From XYD12-FULL-36-8 sp964613805 (GTDB taxonomy: Bacteria; Bacteroidota; Ignavibacteria; Ignavibacteriales; Ignavibacteriaceae): a DNA stretch of 64,000 nt. Positions 56,348 through 64,000 of this stretch are shown piece after piece. The translations under genes were made by a program, and so were the position numbers. The notes beneath the pieces are model-generated. The model was not told the DNA's origin. It worked only from the letters and a program-made list of their open reading frames with translations, and made no database searches. The DNA lies in contig CAZTJF010000005.1 of NCBI GenBank assembly GCA_964613805.1, positions 1 to 64,000 of the forward strand. The letters are read 5' to 3'. Every line of letters starts with the position of its first letter. The first letter of the stretch is position 1.

Positions 56348-56494
56348 TTTCTAAGGCTCTCATTGCCTATCCTGCTTTACAGGAGTCGCTCCATGATACA
56401 AGATGCTGTCAAGGAATTGTAATTGAGAGTAGATTAAAATGATTGAATTATAATTCATTTAAAGTTATTTTAGCTTCAAGAAAGATAAAGGTAA

Positions 56495-56734
56495 ATGATT
56501 ATGAATGGACAACAAATTCCAAATTCATTAGAGGACATAAAAAAACTTAGCGTTGCAGAACGAATTCGGATAATTGAGGATATTTGGGATAGCATTTCCG
56601 CTTCCGGAGAAGAATTGCCAATAACTGATGAACAAAAAAAAGAATTAGATTTACGTTTAGAAGCACATAAGAATAATCCCGAAACCGGAAAATCCTGGGA
56701 AGAAGTTCGAGATAATATCCGCTCTAATTTATGA
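56495..56734 (+). CDS. Addiction-module antitoxin (unstable antitoxin family)
   Basis: A 79-aa protein that matches the 'putative addiction module component' family: LSVAERIRIIEDIWDSI near the start, then ELDLRLEAHKNNPETGKSWEEV. These antitoxins neutralise RelE/ParE-type toxins. Its TGA overlaps the start of the next gene by ATGA. That toxin gene is broken (see next), so the antitoxin is now without a functional partner at this site. An in-frame ATG two codons later (56501) is possible too. Confidence 0.85.
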   Translation: MIMNGQQIPNSLEDIKKLSVAERIRIIEDIWDSISASGEELPITDEQKKELDLRLEAHKNNPETGKSWEEVRDNIRSNL

Positions 56735-57029
56735 GTTCTAAATTAATATTTAGACCAGAAGCCGAATTAGACCTTTCAGAAGCAGTCAGCTGGTACGAAA
56801 AAAAAGTAAAGGGCTTAGGAGCTAATTTCCTCTTAAATGTTGAAGCCGCAATTGAATCAATCCTAAGAACCCCCGAAGCATTTACACCTATTTATAAAAA
56901 TACATGACGAGCATTGGTTAGAAAATTTCCGTTTGGCATTCATTTCTTAACTGAAAAGGAAAAATCGTAATTCTTGCTATTTTTCACGCAAGAAGAAATT
57001 CCAAAGATTGGAAGGAGCGAATATCCTAA
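56731..57029 (+). pseudogene. RelE/ParE-family toxin, disrupted
   Basis: The frame starts at the ATGA overlap and reads LIFRPEAELDLSEAVSWYEKKVKGLG, a clear RelE/ParE toxin beginning. A TGA codon interrupts it at 56905-56907 after YKNT, where the next codons give RALVRKFPFGIHFLTEKEK in the same frame. Past 56965 the rest of the domain (VILAIFHARRNSKDWKER) appears only after adding one base, so one base of an A-run seems deleted. Two independent lesions make a functional toxin unlikely. Confidence 0.8.
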
Positions 57030-57159
57030 TCTTCTTTCCCGGGATTTCATTCTAAACAAACAACTTCCCGTTTTACATTTTCACAATTTACTTCCCCAGA
57101 AATTCTTATTTTTACTCTTAGAAAAAATTCAATTACTACTCAATGCTCGGAGAAACCAA

Positions 57160-58176
57160 ATGAAAATTGTTGAATGTGTTCCTAACTTCAGCGAAGGCAA
57201 AAACGAACACACGTTTGAAATGATGAAAAAATCCATTGCGGGAGTAAGCAACTGCAAGCTGCTCAGCTTTGAACCTGATGCTGACTACAATCGCGTAGTT
57301 GTAACAATGGCTGGCGATGAACAAGGCATCCTCGACGGAGCTTTGGCTATTAGCCGCACTGCCGCACAACTAATTGATATGACAAAACATAAAGGCGAGC
57401 ATCCCCGCATGGGTGCAATTGATGTTGTTCCTTTTGTTCCGGTTAAAAATATTACAATGGAGGAATGCGTTAAAATATCCGAAGCTTATGCAGAAAGAGC
57501 ATCTAATGAACTTAACATTCCGATTTATCTTTATGAAGCTGCAGCAAGAAAACCCGAACGGCAAAATCTTGCAAACATTCGCAAAGGCGAATATGAAGGA
57601 CTTGCCGAAAAACTTAAGGATGGAAATTGGCAGCCGGATTATGGAACTAATGTTTTCAATTCCAAACTTGGCGGAACTGTTACCGGCGCAAGATTTTTCT
57701 TAATTGCTTACAACGTTAACCTTAAATCAGGAGATGTTAAGTATGCAAAAGAAATAGGCGAGATACTCCGTGAGTCCGGGTATGTAAAGAAAGATGAGAA
57801 CGGAAACATTATTAAAGTGAACGGGCAATCAGTAAAAGTTCCCGGGAGATTAAAAAGCGTTAAGGGAATGGGAGTTGCTCTTGAGAAGTATAAAATAACT
57901 CAAGTCTCAATGAATCTTACCAACTATAACATTACGCCAATTCACGTTGCATTTGAAGAAGTGAAAAAAGAAGCTGCGCGGCTTGGAGTAGAAGTCACTG
58001 GCAGCGAAATAGTTGGACTTGTTCCGCTTGAGGCATTGCTTCTTGCGGGAAAATATTATTCGCAAGGAAAAAACCTTGATGAAAAATCTCTGGTTGAACT
58101 TGGAATTGAAAAACTTGGCTTGGATGATCTTCATCCATTTATTAAAACAGAAAAAATCATTGATTATATGATTTAA
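57160..58176 (+). CDS. ftcD: Glutamate formimidoyltransferase (FTCD N-terminal type)
   Basis: I take the ATG at 57160, with GGAG 7 bases upstream and the family start MKIVECVPNFSEG, giving 338 aa. A longer frame upstream only overlaps the toxin remnant. Marks are FSEGKNEH, DADYNRVVVTMAG, KGEHPRMGAIDVVPFVP and TGSEIVGLVP. The enzyme moves the formimino group from formiminoglutamate to tetrahydrofolate in histidine breakdown. The partner cyclodeaminase is the next gene, separately encoded. Confidence 0.93.
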   Translation: MKIVECVPNFSEGKNEHTFEMMKKSIAGVSNCKLLSFEPDADYNRVVVTMAGDEQGILDGALAISRTAAQLIDMTKHKGEHPRMGAIDVVPFVPVKNITMEECVKISEAYAERASNELNIPIYLYEAAARKPERQNLANIRKGEYEGLAEKLKDGNWQPDYGTNVFNSKLGGTVTGARFFLIAYNVNLKSGDVKYAKEIGEILRESGYVKKDENGNIIKVNGQSVKVPGRLKSVKGMGVALEKYKITQVSMNLTNYNITPIHVAFEEVKKEAARLGVEVTGSEIVGLVPLEALLLAGKYYSQGKNLDEKSLVELGIEKLGLDDLHPFIKTEKIIDYMI

Positions 58177-58216
58177 AAATTCACTCTAGCGATTATAAAT
58201 CTTTGAACTTCTTAGA

Positions 58217-58286
58217 GTCTTTGTGCCTTGGTGGCAAAGAATGGTTTCCTCAAAGACATTAGCCACAAAGTTGCGAAGACACAAAG
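58217..58286. repeat. CTTTGTG...CACAAAG inverted repeat element
   Basis: GTCTTTGTGCCTTGGTGGC (58217-) is mirrored by GCCACAAAG and GAAGACACAAAG at its right end across about 27 bases. It lies between the two folate genes and resembles the element at 51364 in style. Confidence 0.55.
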
Positions 58287-58368
58287 TTATGTCAAACATT
58301 TTTTGTTAATCAGTTTAGTAATTGTGAAGAAATAAAAAATTATCTAAAAACAATCGCGAATAATTAGT

Positions 58369-59004
58369 ATGGACACAAAAAAAACAGTTCAAAAATATTT
58401 AGAAGAACTTTCATCCAATTCTCCAACCCCCGGCGGTGGGAATGTAGCGGCACTTTGCGGCTCTTTATCTGCAAGCTTGGGTACAATGGTGTGTAACCTA
58501 ACAATTGGTAAGAAAAAGTATGCAGATATTGAATCAGAAATGACTGCTCTTAAGGAAAAACTTAGCAGCTACATTGATAAATTCATTACCCTCGGTAAAA
58601 ATGATAACGAAGCATTCGAAAGAGTTATGGATGCATTCAAGCTTCCCAAAGAAACAGATGAACAGAAAAGATTAAGAAACGAAGCAATTGAAAAATCAAC
58701 ATTGGAGGCGGCATATGTTCCTGCCGAAGTAATTAAAAATTGCCGTGAAGTTATTCCTCTGCTTGAAGCTGTGGCAAATAAGGGAAATCAGAACTCACTT
58801 TCTGATGCGGGAGTTGCAGTTGCCGTTATTTCAGCAGCTTCGGAAGGAGCTTTTCTAAATGTACTGATCAACTATTCTTCGTTAACAGAAAAACAAAAAG
58901 CTGCAGATCTGTTGATGCGTGCCGATAATCTTAACAATGAAGTAAAAGAAGAAGCGCAAATACTTCTATCCGAAATTAAATCGAAACTTCGCGGAAGCAA
59001 ATAA
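58369..59004 (+). CDS. Formimidoyltetrahydrofolate cyclodeaminase family protein
   Basis: A 211-aa, mostly helical protein. YLEELSSNSPTPGGGNVAALCGSLSASLGTMVCNLT is the signature start of the FTCD_C family; ...AYVPAEVIKNC and GNQNSLSDAGVAVAVISAASEGAFLNVLIN also match. It releases ammonia from 5-formimino-THF to give methenyl-THF. Together with ftcD it forms a split version of the bifunctional vertebrate enzyme. Confidence 0.9.
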   Translation: MDTKKTVQKYLEELSSNSPTPGGGNVAALCGSLSASLGTMVCNLTIGKKKYADIESEMTALKEKLSSYIDKFITLGKNDNEAFERVMDAFKLPKETDEQKRLRNEAIEKSTLEAAYVPAEVIKNCREVIPLLEAVANKGNQNSLSDAGVAVAVISAASEGAFLNVLINYSSLTEKQKAADLLMRADNLNNEVKEEAQILLSEIKSKLRGSK

Positions 59005-59022
59005 TCATAATTGGGAGTTATT

Positions 59023-59826
59023 ATGAAAATTTTATTCAGAATCTTCTTGTCTGTGTTTATTCTCACTTCATGCAATTCAAAAAAAGATGAAAGTCAACCA
59101 ACAGACAGCAAAGCAGCCGAAGAAATTGCTTTTCAAAAGGAATTGGAAAAAGCAGTTAAGTATTTAAGCGTTAAAGATACAGTCGGAGCGTACTTTTCAT
59201 TACCAACAGGCAAAGAACCTTTTCCCGCTTTAATAGTAATTCACGAGTGGTGGGGATTAAATGATTGGATAAGAAAAAATGCGGATGAATTTGCTAAGCG
59301 AGGATATGCAGCTTTGGCAATTGATCTTTACAGAGGGAAGTCAACAACCAAATTGGATGAAGCACAGGAGTTGATGCGCGGAGTTCCCCAAGATCGAGCA
59401 ATGAAAGATTTACAAGCGGCATATTCTTTTTTACAGAACAATCCCAAAGTAGATAAAGATAAAATCGCTGTAATTGGATGGGGTATTGGTGGAGGATACG
59501 CTCTGCAAGCTGCAACAATTCTCCCAAAGCTTAAAGCTGCAGTTATGAATTACGGAAGCGTATTTTCCGATCCTTTAAATGTTAAAAAAGTCGGCTGCCC
59601 ATTACTTGGAATTTTCGGTGAGACGGATAGAGGAATTTCGGTAATGGACGTGCAAAATTTTGAGCAAGCACTAAAAGATGCAAAAAAGGAAAATAAGATT
59701 ATCATTTACAGAAACGTCGGACATGCATTTATGAATCCCAACAATAAAGACGGTTACAATTCTGATATTACAGAAAGAGCTTGGAGAGAAATTTTTGCTT
59801 TTTTAGAAAGGCATCTCGAGAAGTAA
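59023..59826 (+). CDS. Dienelactone-hydrolase-fold lipoprotein lacking its nucleophile
   Basis: I start at the ATG at 59023, after GGGAG; the protein is 267 aa. The lipobox LTSC ends at Cys17. The fold follows DLH: VIHEWWGLNDWIR with Glu75, then VIGWGIGGGYAL, GETDRGI with Asp202 and GHAFMNP with His234. At the nucleophile elbow (G-x-C-x-G-G) the Cys is replaced by Gly154 (GGT, one base from TGT). Enzyme activity of the usual kind is thus doubtful. It lies 18 bases after the cyclodeaminase gene. Confidence 0.85.
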   Translation: MKILFRIFLSVFILTSCNSKKDESQPTDSKAAEEIAFQKELEKAVKYLSVKDTVGAYFSLPTGKEPFPALIVIHEWWGLNDWIRKNADEFAKRGYAALAIDLYRGKSTTKLDEAQELMRGVPQDRAMKDLQAAYSFLQNNPKVDKDKIAVIGWGIGGGYALQAATILPKLKAAVMNYGSVFSDPLNVKKVGCPLLGIFGETDRGISVMDVQNFEQALKDAKKENKIIIYRNVGHAFMNPNNKDGYNSDITERAWREIFAFLERHLEK

Positions 59827-59831
59827 CATTT

Positions 59832-59862
59832 TAAAATGTGAGGTTCACTTATTAAGCGTGCC
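59832..59862. terminator. Convergent-gene hairpin (GTGAGG...CCTCAC)
   Basis: GTGAGGTTCACTT and its imperfect mirror AAGCGTGCCTCAC lie between the DLH-like (plus) and rhodanese (minus) genes. The stem may terminate both; it has no long T-tract. The sequence resembles the TGAGRYTCAC repeat family seen around the R-M genes. Confidence 0.45.
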
Positions 59863-59871
59863 TCACTTGAT

Positions 59872-60264
59872 CTATTCTGATTTTTCTTGTCTTCTATACT
59901 CAATCATTCCACCCAAGACATTTTTAGCTTGATAACCATTCTCACGTAAGATTCTCGTTCCTGTATTGGAACGATTGCCGCTTCTGCAGATAACTGCAAT
60001 TTCTTTGTCTTTGTATTTTGCAAGCTCGCTAACTCTGCTTTGCAATTCATTTATAGGAATGTTGATTACACTTTCAAGTTTACCTAAGGAACCGACTAGC
60101 TCTCCCGGAGTTCGTACATCAAGAATAACTAAAGTGGAGTCACTTTTCATCAGCCGCCTTAATTCTTCAACAGTCATCGTGCTGTCTTTATCCTGCTGGG
60201 CACATCCTAAAAAATTTATAACGCTGAATATGGAAAGGAACATTATTATTCTATCCTTATACAT
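59872..60264 (-). CDS. Rhodanese-domain lipoprotein
   Basis: A 130-aa protein with a signal sequence ending in the lipobox LGC (about residues 19-21) and a single rhodanese domain: LVILDVRTPGELVGSLGKLES and the active loop VICRSGNRS with the catalytic Cys. Rhodaneses carry sulfur as a persulfide. Being probably anchored outside the cytoplasm, it may serve thiosulfate or sulfide metabolism or act as a persulfide sink. Confidence 0.85.
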   Translation of the reverse strand: MYKDRIIMFLSIFSVINFLGCAQQDKDSTMTVEELRRLMKSDSTLVILDVRTPGELVGSLGKLESVINIPINELQSRVSELAKYKDKEIAVICRSGNRSNTGTRILRENGYQAKNVLGGMIEYRRQEKSE

Positions 60265-60288
60265 TTGAAAATCCCATGAAAAAATTTA

Positions 60289-60534
60289 TTAATTGAGACC
60301 ACACATACCAGAGGCACAGCCGCCGCCGGAGTAATCTGTGCTGCAATTTCCAGAAGCACATGATGATGAAAAATCACTATCGGAAGAATTAGCAGTTGCA
60401 AAAGCAGAGAATAGTTTTTTATTTTTTGTTGATCCGCATTTGGGACAAGTAATTTCCTCTTGGTTTAAAGAGGATTTGTGAAAAAAATCATATTTATTTC
60501 CGCAATCGTTGCATTTATATTCGAACACAGGCAT
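60289..60534 (-). CDS. FmdB-family zinc-ribbon protein
   Basis: An 81-aa protein. MPVFEYKCNDCGNKYDFFH and ITCPKCGSTKNKKLF hold the two CxxC pairs of the FmdB zinc ribbon. A Ser/Gly/Cys-rich tail (CASGNCSTDYSGGGCASGMC) follows, as in many family members. The role is unknown, possibly regulatory. Confidence 0.88.
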   Translation of the reverse strand: MPVFEYKCNDCGNKYDFFHKSSLNQEEITCPKCGSTKNKKLFSAFATANSSDSDFSSSCASGNCSTDYSGGGCASGMCGLN

Positions 60535-60553
60535 AATTTTACTCCTTCTATTT

Positions 60554-60575
60554 GCCCATGACTGAAGTCATGGGC
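60554..60575. repeat. GCCCATGAC-TGAA-GTCATGGGC hairpin
   Basis: A perfect 9-bp stem with a 4-base loop between the anti-sigma and FmdB genes. It resembles a repeat common in bacterial genomes and might also end the sigma/anti-sigma transcript. Confidence 0.7.
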
Positions 60576-60590
60576 TGCTATTGTTATGGT

Positions 60591-60833
60591 TTATTCTGAA
60601 TCTTTGAGACCTAAGAGCGACATTAAACGATCATGAGAATCTTTTGTTGGTTCAATATCGTACTTACGATAAAAATCTATGGTTGTTTCCACTGATTGAA
60701 AATAATTTTGACAACCCGAACATTTTTCAAGATGAGCTTTAATTGCCGAACATTGTGGAGAGTTTAAATCTTCACCTAATGATTCGCACACATGTTGCAT
60801 CACATCTTTACAGGTAATTTGTTGTTGTTTCAT
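60591..60833 (-). CDS. Anti-sigma factor-like zinc-finger protein (zf-HC2 type)
   Basis: An 80-aa protein without a membrane helix. KAHLEKCSGCQNYF gives the His-x3-Cys-x2-Cys of the ZAS/zf-HC2 zinc-binding anti-sigma domain, with additional Cys at 8, 16 and 28. It overlaps the sigma-factor gene by four bases, the typical order of ECF sigma and its own regulator. The soluble form suggests cytoplasmic sensing, for example of redox state. Confidence 0.85.
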   Translation of the reverse strand: MKQQQITCKDVMQHVCESLGEDLNSPQCSAIKAHLEKCSGCQNYFQSVETTIDFYRKYDIEPTKDSHDRLMSLLGLKDSE

Positions 60834-61387
60834 CTTTTATATGTCTGACTTATTTCTTTTCTTAAAAATGCTCTTGCTCTATGTAAACGGGATTTTACTG
60901 CTGGTACAGAAAGTTCGACTATTTTTCCCGTTTCTTCGGTTGATAATCCTTCAACATCACGCAGTAAAAAAACCATTCTATACTCAGCTGAAAGCTTCTG
61001 TATTGCATTATCCAAAACAGATTTTAATTCCTTATTCTCGATAGAAAATGAAGGAACGCCGCTCCAATCTGCAACTGATTCTTCGCTTATTAAAGCATCT
61101 TCATCATCAATGGAAACGTAGTTGTGTTTCCGTTTACGATATTCCATCAAGCAGTGGTTTGCAGTTATTCTGTAAAGCCAGGTTGATAATTTGGATTTCC
61201 CATCAAACTGCTTTAAGGATTTTACCATGCTCATAAAAGTTTCCTGCATGGTGTTTTCTGCGTTTTCCGGGTTTCTGCAAACCTTGAAAGCAAAACTGTA
61301 AATGGTTTTTTCGTATTTCTTAACAAGCTCAGACAGTGCCTTATTGTTCCCGGCTTGAGCTTCTAAAATCAAATTTTGCTCGTCCAT
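60830..61387 (-). CDS. ECF-type RNA polymerase sigma factor
   Basis: A 185-aa sigma-70 family protein. Region 2 contains YSFAFKVCRNPENAENTMQETF and KSKLSTWLYRITANHCLMEYRKRK; region 4 contains LSAEYRMVFLLRDVEGLSTEE and LSVPAVKSRLHRARAFLRKEI, the DNA-binding helix-turn-helix. It would direct transcription of a regulon controlled by the coupled zinc-finger protein. Confidence 0.92.
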   Translation of the reverse strand: MDEQNLILEAQAGNNKALSELVKKYEKTIYSFAFKVCRNPENAENTMQETFMSMVKSLKQFDGKSKLSTWLYRITANHCLMEYRKRKHNYVSIDDEDALISEESVADWSGVPSFSIENKELKSVLDNAIQKLSAEYRMVFLLRDVEGLSTEETGKIVELSVPAVKSRLHRARAFLRKEISQTYKR

Positions 61388-61485
61388 AAGATGCGTTGAA
61401 TTATTTATGGATTCAATTTATCAAAAAAAATCTTGATTTTAATGCAGGTAAATGTTCTGAAACATCAAAAAATTATATCCTTTAA

Positions 61486-61493
61486 TACTTTTG
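61486..61493 (+). promoter_or_regulatory. TAnnTTTG-type -7 element before the cNMP/kinase gene
   Basis: TACTTTTG, 51 bases upstream of the start codon, fits the Bacteroidota -7 consensus; no strong -33 element is seen. Confidence 0.3.
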
Positions 61494-61543
61494 TTTTTAA
61501 CTGTATTTCAATTTAAATTGAAACAAAAATCTTAAACAATTCA

Positions 61544-62932
61544 ATGCGTTTTCAAATAAATCATAAAGAAGTATACAGCAACCGCTTATTTCAAGATTTG
61601 CAGCCACAAGAGATAGGTTTAAGCATCCGGAATAAAAATTTCATTGAAGTTGAAGAAGGTGGAATTATTTATAATCACGCTGATAACAGCGATTATATTT
61701 ACCTTCTGATAAAGGGTCGGGTAAGATTAAAAATATACGACAGTTCACAATCTGCAAATTATCTAACTAAAAATGAAAACGATTTCTTTGGTGAAATAGA
61801 ACTGATCAATAATTCTCAAAGGCAGTCCACAGCAATGGCAGTTGAGAAAAGTCAGTTATATACGATTCATACCGAAGAGTTGAATGATTTGCTAAGAAAT
61901 AAGACCATAAAAGCTAATTTTCTTGGAATCGAATTATCATCATGGGACGATAAGCAAGACGCTTTGGATGAAATGCATTCCCATGTGAATATTAACATTG
62001 AGAATATTATTAATTCAAAGGAAGTAATTTTTCAGTCGGTGCAAAATGAGATTTCAAAGGGCAATTCAAATCACACTTTGAATGAAAATAAGAGACAAGA
62101 ATTTAACCCAATTGAAAACGAGGATTCAATCATTGATGTAATAAAAAAAGATATAGATGAGAATATCATAGAGCAGGACAGCATAATGCCCAATTTAAAA
62201 TCACAAATAGCAGATCAACCAGCAAGTACCTCAATCGAAGAACCAAATATTCCTGTATCAGAACAGACTGAGTATGTATCTGTTGAACATTACCACAAAC
62301 TAAAACGAAAACTTGCCCAATCTCTTTATGATGAAATAAAAAATCCAATAAGATTAATTAAAAGCTATGCGGAACTTCTTAAGCAAAAATCAAACTCGAC
62401 GGAAGCAAATAAAGTTTTGCAGAAAATGATTGAGCAAGCAAATATAGTGTTAGATTCGCTTCAATCGGAAAAAGATCTTACCGAAGATGAGTTTAGCATC
62501 AAACCACAAGTACTTTATGTGGCTAATGTTTTAAATGACATTTTGCTTTTACTTGCAAACTACACCGAATTCCGCGGTATAAAATTGTTCCGTAAGTATG
62601 AGGCAGATGCATCAGTTGTGATAGATAAAAATTTATTTTATCAGGCATGTCTTCAAATAGTGAGATTTTTCTGCGAAAATATTAAAGACAACGGGAATAT
62701 TTTTGTCACATTATCAAGAACAAAGGAAACGATTATTCTTAAGTTTAAAGGTCCAGGCTCTAATATCACCGATGATATTCTTAACAGACTATTTGAGAAA
62801 TCTTTAGTTTCAAACACAACAGATTTAGATATTGTAAAAAATATAATTTCTAAGCACAATGGCACAATCTCTGCAGAAAAAAACATTGATGGACAAACGG
62901 AAATCAGCATTTCATTACCGATTGTTAAATAG
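61544..62932 (+). CDS. Cyclic-nucleotide-binding domain protein with degenerate histidine kinase module
   Basis: A 462-aa protein. Residues about 20-125 form a cNMP-binding (CRP-like) domain: YLLIKGRVRLKIYDSSQ, ENDFFGEIELINNSQRQSTAMAV. An acidic, poorly conserved linker (about 135-245) follows. A kinase-like part starts near residue 250: SLYDEIKNPIRLIKSYAELL aligns with the His-box HEIKNPL, but Asp263 stands where the His should be. The ATPase domain is also altered: the N-box reads QIVRFFCENIKDNGN and the G-box KFKGPGSNI. The C-terminus LDIVKNIISKHNGTISAE keeps the HATPase fold. It is probably a signalling protein without normal autophosphorylation. The gene is divergent from the sigma-factor gene. 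Confidence 0.8.
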   Translation: MRFQINHKEVYSNRLFQDLQPQEIGLSIRNKNFIEVEEGGIIYNHADNSDYIYLLIKGRVRLKIYDSSQSANYLTKNENDFFGEIELINNSQRQSTAMAVEKSQLYTIHTEELNDLLRNKTIKANFLGIELSSWDDKQDALDEMHSHVNINIENIINSKEVIFQSVQNEISKGNSNHTLNENKRQEFNPIENEDSIIDVIKKDIDENIIEQDSIMPNLKSQIADQPASTSIEEPNIPVSEQTEYVSVEHYHKLKRKLAQSLYDEIKNPIRLIKSYAELLKQKSNSTEANKVLQKMIEQANIVLDSLQSEKDLTEDEFSIKPQVLYVANVLNDILLLLANYTEFRGIKLFRKYEADASVVIDKNLFYQACLQIVRFFCENIKDNGNIFVTLSRTKETIILKFKGPGSNITDDILNRLFEKSLVSNTTDLDIVKNIISKHNGTISAEKNIDGQTEISISLPIVK

Positions 62933-62959
62933 GAGCAGCTCAACTTAAACCAATCTTTA

Positions 62960-63868
62960 ATGCAGACAAATCTTATAACCATTCTCGGTCCAACAGCAAC
63001 CGGCAAAACAAAATTAGCCGCAAAACTTGCTCATAAATACAACGGTGAAATTATTTCTGCAGATTCGCGTCAAGTTTATTTGGGCATGGATATCGGAACG
63101 GGAAAAGATTTATCGGATTATGTGGTTGATGGAAAAAATATTAATTATCATTTGATTGACATCATTAACCCAAATGAAGAGTTTAATCTCTTTATGTTTA
63201 AGGAATTATTTGCCAAATCATTCTCAGATATTAGATTAAGAGATAAGTTGCCTTTTCTTGTTGGAGGAACCGGATTGTACATAAGCTCAATAATTCAAAA
63301 CTATGATTTGAAGAAAGCTGATTTCAGTTCCGATTATATGCAGAAATTGGAATTGCTAACTTTAAAGAAATTACAAAATCATCTGGTTAATCTTAATCCC
63401 AATGTTCATGTAAAAAATGATTTATTATCAAAAAACCGAATCATCAAAGCAATTCTTGTTGAAGAGTCAAAAGAAGGAATAAAGGATTTTCCTAAGGTAA
63501 AATCTCTTGTGCTTGGTATAAATCTTGAACGCGGCGAGGTGAGAAACAGAATAACAAAACGGCTCAGAAAAAGACTAGATGAGGGAATGATAAGCGAGGT
63601 GAAACGGCTTATTGGTTCGGGAATTTCTTTTGAACGGCTTGAATCATTTGGCTTGGAATACAAATTCGTTTCATTGTATCTGAAAGGCGAACTAAGCTTT
63701 GATGAAATGTTTCAAAAGCTAAATACTGCGATTCATCAGTTTGCCAAAAGACAAATGACATGGTTTAGAAAAATGGAACGAGAGGGAGTAAAGATTGAGT
63801 GGCTGGATGGGGATGATTTTGGAGCAGCATGCACTCTGATTGATGAAATTTTACAACAACAACAATGA
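62960..63868 (+). CDS. miaA: tRNA dimethylallyltransferase MiaA
   Basis: A 302-aa enzyme. The P-loop GPTATGKT is at residues 10-17, followed by EIISADSRQVYLGMDIGTGK, PFLVGGTGLYI and the later FAKRQMTWFRK segment. It adds a dimethylallyl group to A37 in tRNAs reading UNN codons. Its stop overlaps the next start (ATGA). Confidence 0.93.
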   Translation: MQTNLITILGPTATGKTKLAAKLAHKYNGEIISADSRQVYLGMDIGTGKDLSDYVVDGKNINYHLIDIINPNEEFNLFMFKELFAKSFSDIRLRDKLPFLVGGTGLYISSIIQNYDLKKADFSSDYMQKLELLTLKKLQNHLVNLNPNVHVKNDLLSKNRIIKAILVEESKEGIKDFPKVKSLVLGINLERGEVRNRITKRLRKRLDEGMISEVKRLIGSGISFERLESFGLEYKFVSLYLKGELSFDEMFQKLNTAIHQFAKRQMTWFRKMEREGVKIEWLDGDDFGAACTLIDEILQQQQ

Positions 63869-64000
63869 GTGACCTTCCAGAAATTGTTCAATGCTATCTT
63901 AAAAAGTACTCTCTTGATATCTGGCACTTAGAATCAAATCTTAAACACAATATAGAAAATGCAGTTGTTGTACCGGTAATTTGTGAGTATGAAAATTTGA
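63865..64000 (+). CDS. Start of an unidentified gene, cut by the window end
   Basis: An ATG overlapping the miaA stop opens a frame of 45 codons to the window edge, starting MSDLPEIVQCYLKKYSLDIW and ending AVVVPVICEYENL. The last segment resembles the first strand of a GT2-type glycosyltransferase (VVVPV-nE), but this is too short to assign. Confidence 0.55.
   Translation, partial: MSDLPEIVQCYLKKYSLDIWHLESNLKHNIENAVVVPVICEYENL

Larger units (their letters stand above)
55962..56494. other. Repeat-rich, gene-free spacer of about 530 bases
   Basis: No credible gene. It contains an AGATGAGG/CCTCATCT inverted pair (56020-56069), short palindromes CTCCTAACGGAG (56121-56132) and AGTCCCGATGGGACT (56170-56184), and three imperfect direct repeats (56211-56347), listed apart. 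Confidence 0.7.

Noticed and set aside
56974..57159. N-terminal extension of formimidoyltransferase
   Set aside because: The extra residues overlap the toxin remnant, the family begins MKIVECVPNFSEG, and a GGAG site precedes the ATG at 57160.

Overview
The window looks like the chromosome of a low-GC member of the Ignavibacteria (Bacteroidota/Chlorobiota lineage). The main reason is the number of large exported proteins that end in a type IX secretion (T9SS) sorting domain with the NPFNPTT/NPFNPST hallmark, together with a PorV/PorQ-type outer-membrane protein, CarboxypepD_reg/TonB receptor architecture, BshA (bacillithiol) and TAnnTTTG-like promoter candidates. This placement is an inference; no rRNA gene is present.

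Layout. 1-4.35 kb: the tail of a T9SS cargo gene and a 1404-aa secreted M23 peptidase/dockerin-like protein. 4.48-12.19 kb: one co-directional cluster with overlapping genes, built around poly-gamma-glutamate synthesis (CapB/PgsB, CapC/PgsC, PgsW-type protein). It also holds a gamma-glutamyltransferase, an M14-type aspartoacylase/desuccinylase, a DUF6305-like secreted protein, a TRAP DctM-like permease and a 48-aa two-helix membrane peptide. 12.4-17.5 kb: tRNA-Arg(CCU), a PfkB kinase/RmlD-like pair, bshA, an unknown protein and an RsmB/F-type rRNA m5C methyltransferase. 17.5-20.9 kb: a nitrogen module, lrp/asnC - glnA - amt, read leftward. 21.2-35.7 kb: T9SS cargo (beta-helix proteins, an M14 carboxypeptidase with a golvesin-like domain), an LTA-synthase-like sulfatase, a small basic protein, a DUF5989 peptide, a parvulin PPIase and an SGNH hydrolase/TPR protein. 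35.8-44.3 kb: a leftward four-gene surface operon (unknown secreted protein, TonB receptor, 1190-aa Asp-rich T9SS protein, PorV-like protein). 44.5-49.8 kb: a GHL10 glycosidase-like protein and a second T9SS protein. 49.8-56 kb: a CX4CH lipoprotein, a class A beta-lactamase-like hydrolase, an NCS2 purine permease, a type II restriction-modification pair (ThaI-like nuclease plus TSPPY methylase) and CreD. 56-59 kb: repeat-rich spacer, an antitoxin with a broken RelE/ParE toxin gene, and a split formiminotransferase/cyclodeaminase pair. 59-64 kb: a DLH-fold lipoprotein lacking its nucleophile, a rhodanese lipoprotein, an FmdB zinc ribbon, an ECF sigma/anti-sigma pair, a cNMP-domain degenerate histidine kinase, miaA and the start of another gene.

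Most notable. The poly-gamma-glutamate cluster carries what looks like a matched set of polymerase, hydrolase/transferase and uptake genes, with an uncharacterised 48-aa membrane peptide coupled by a GTGA overlap. Several unrelated short repeat families lie inside the coding sequence of T9SS sorting domains, most of them as apparent in-frame insertions. One dispersed palindromic repeat brackets the restriction-modification genes. The toxin of the type II toxin-antitoxin pair is inactivated by two independent lesions.
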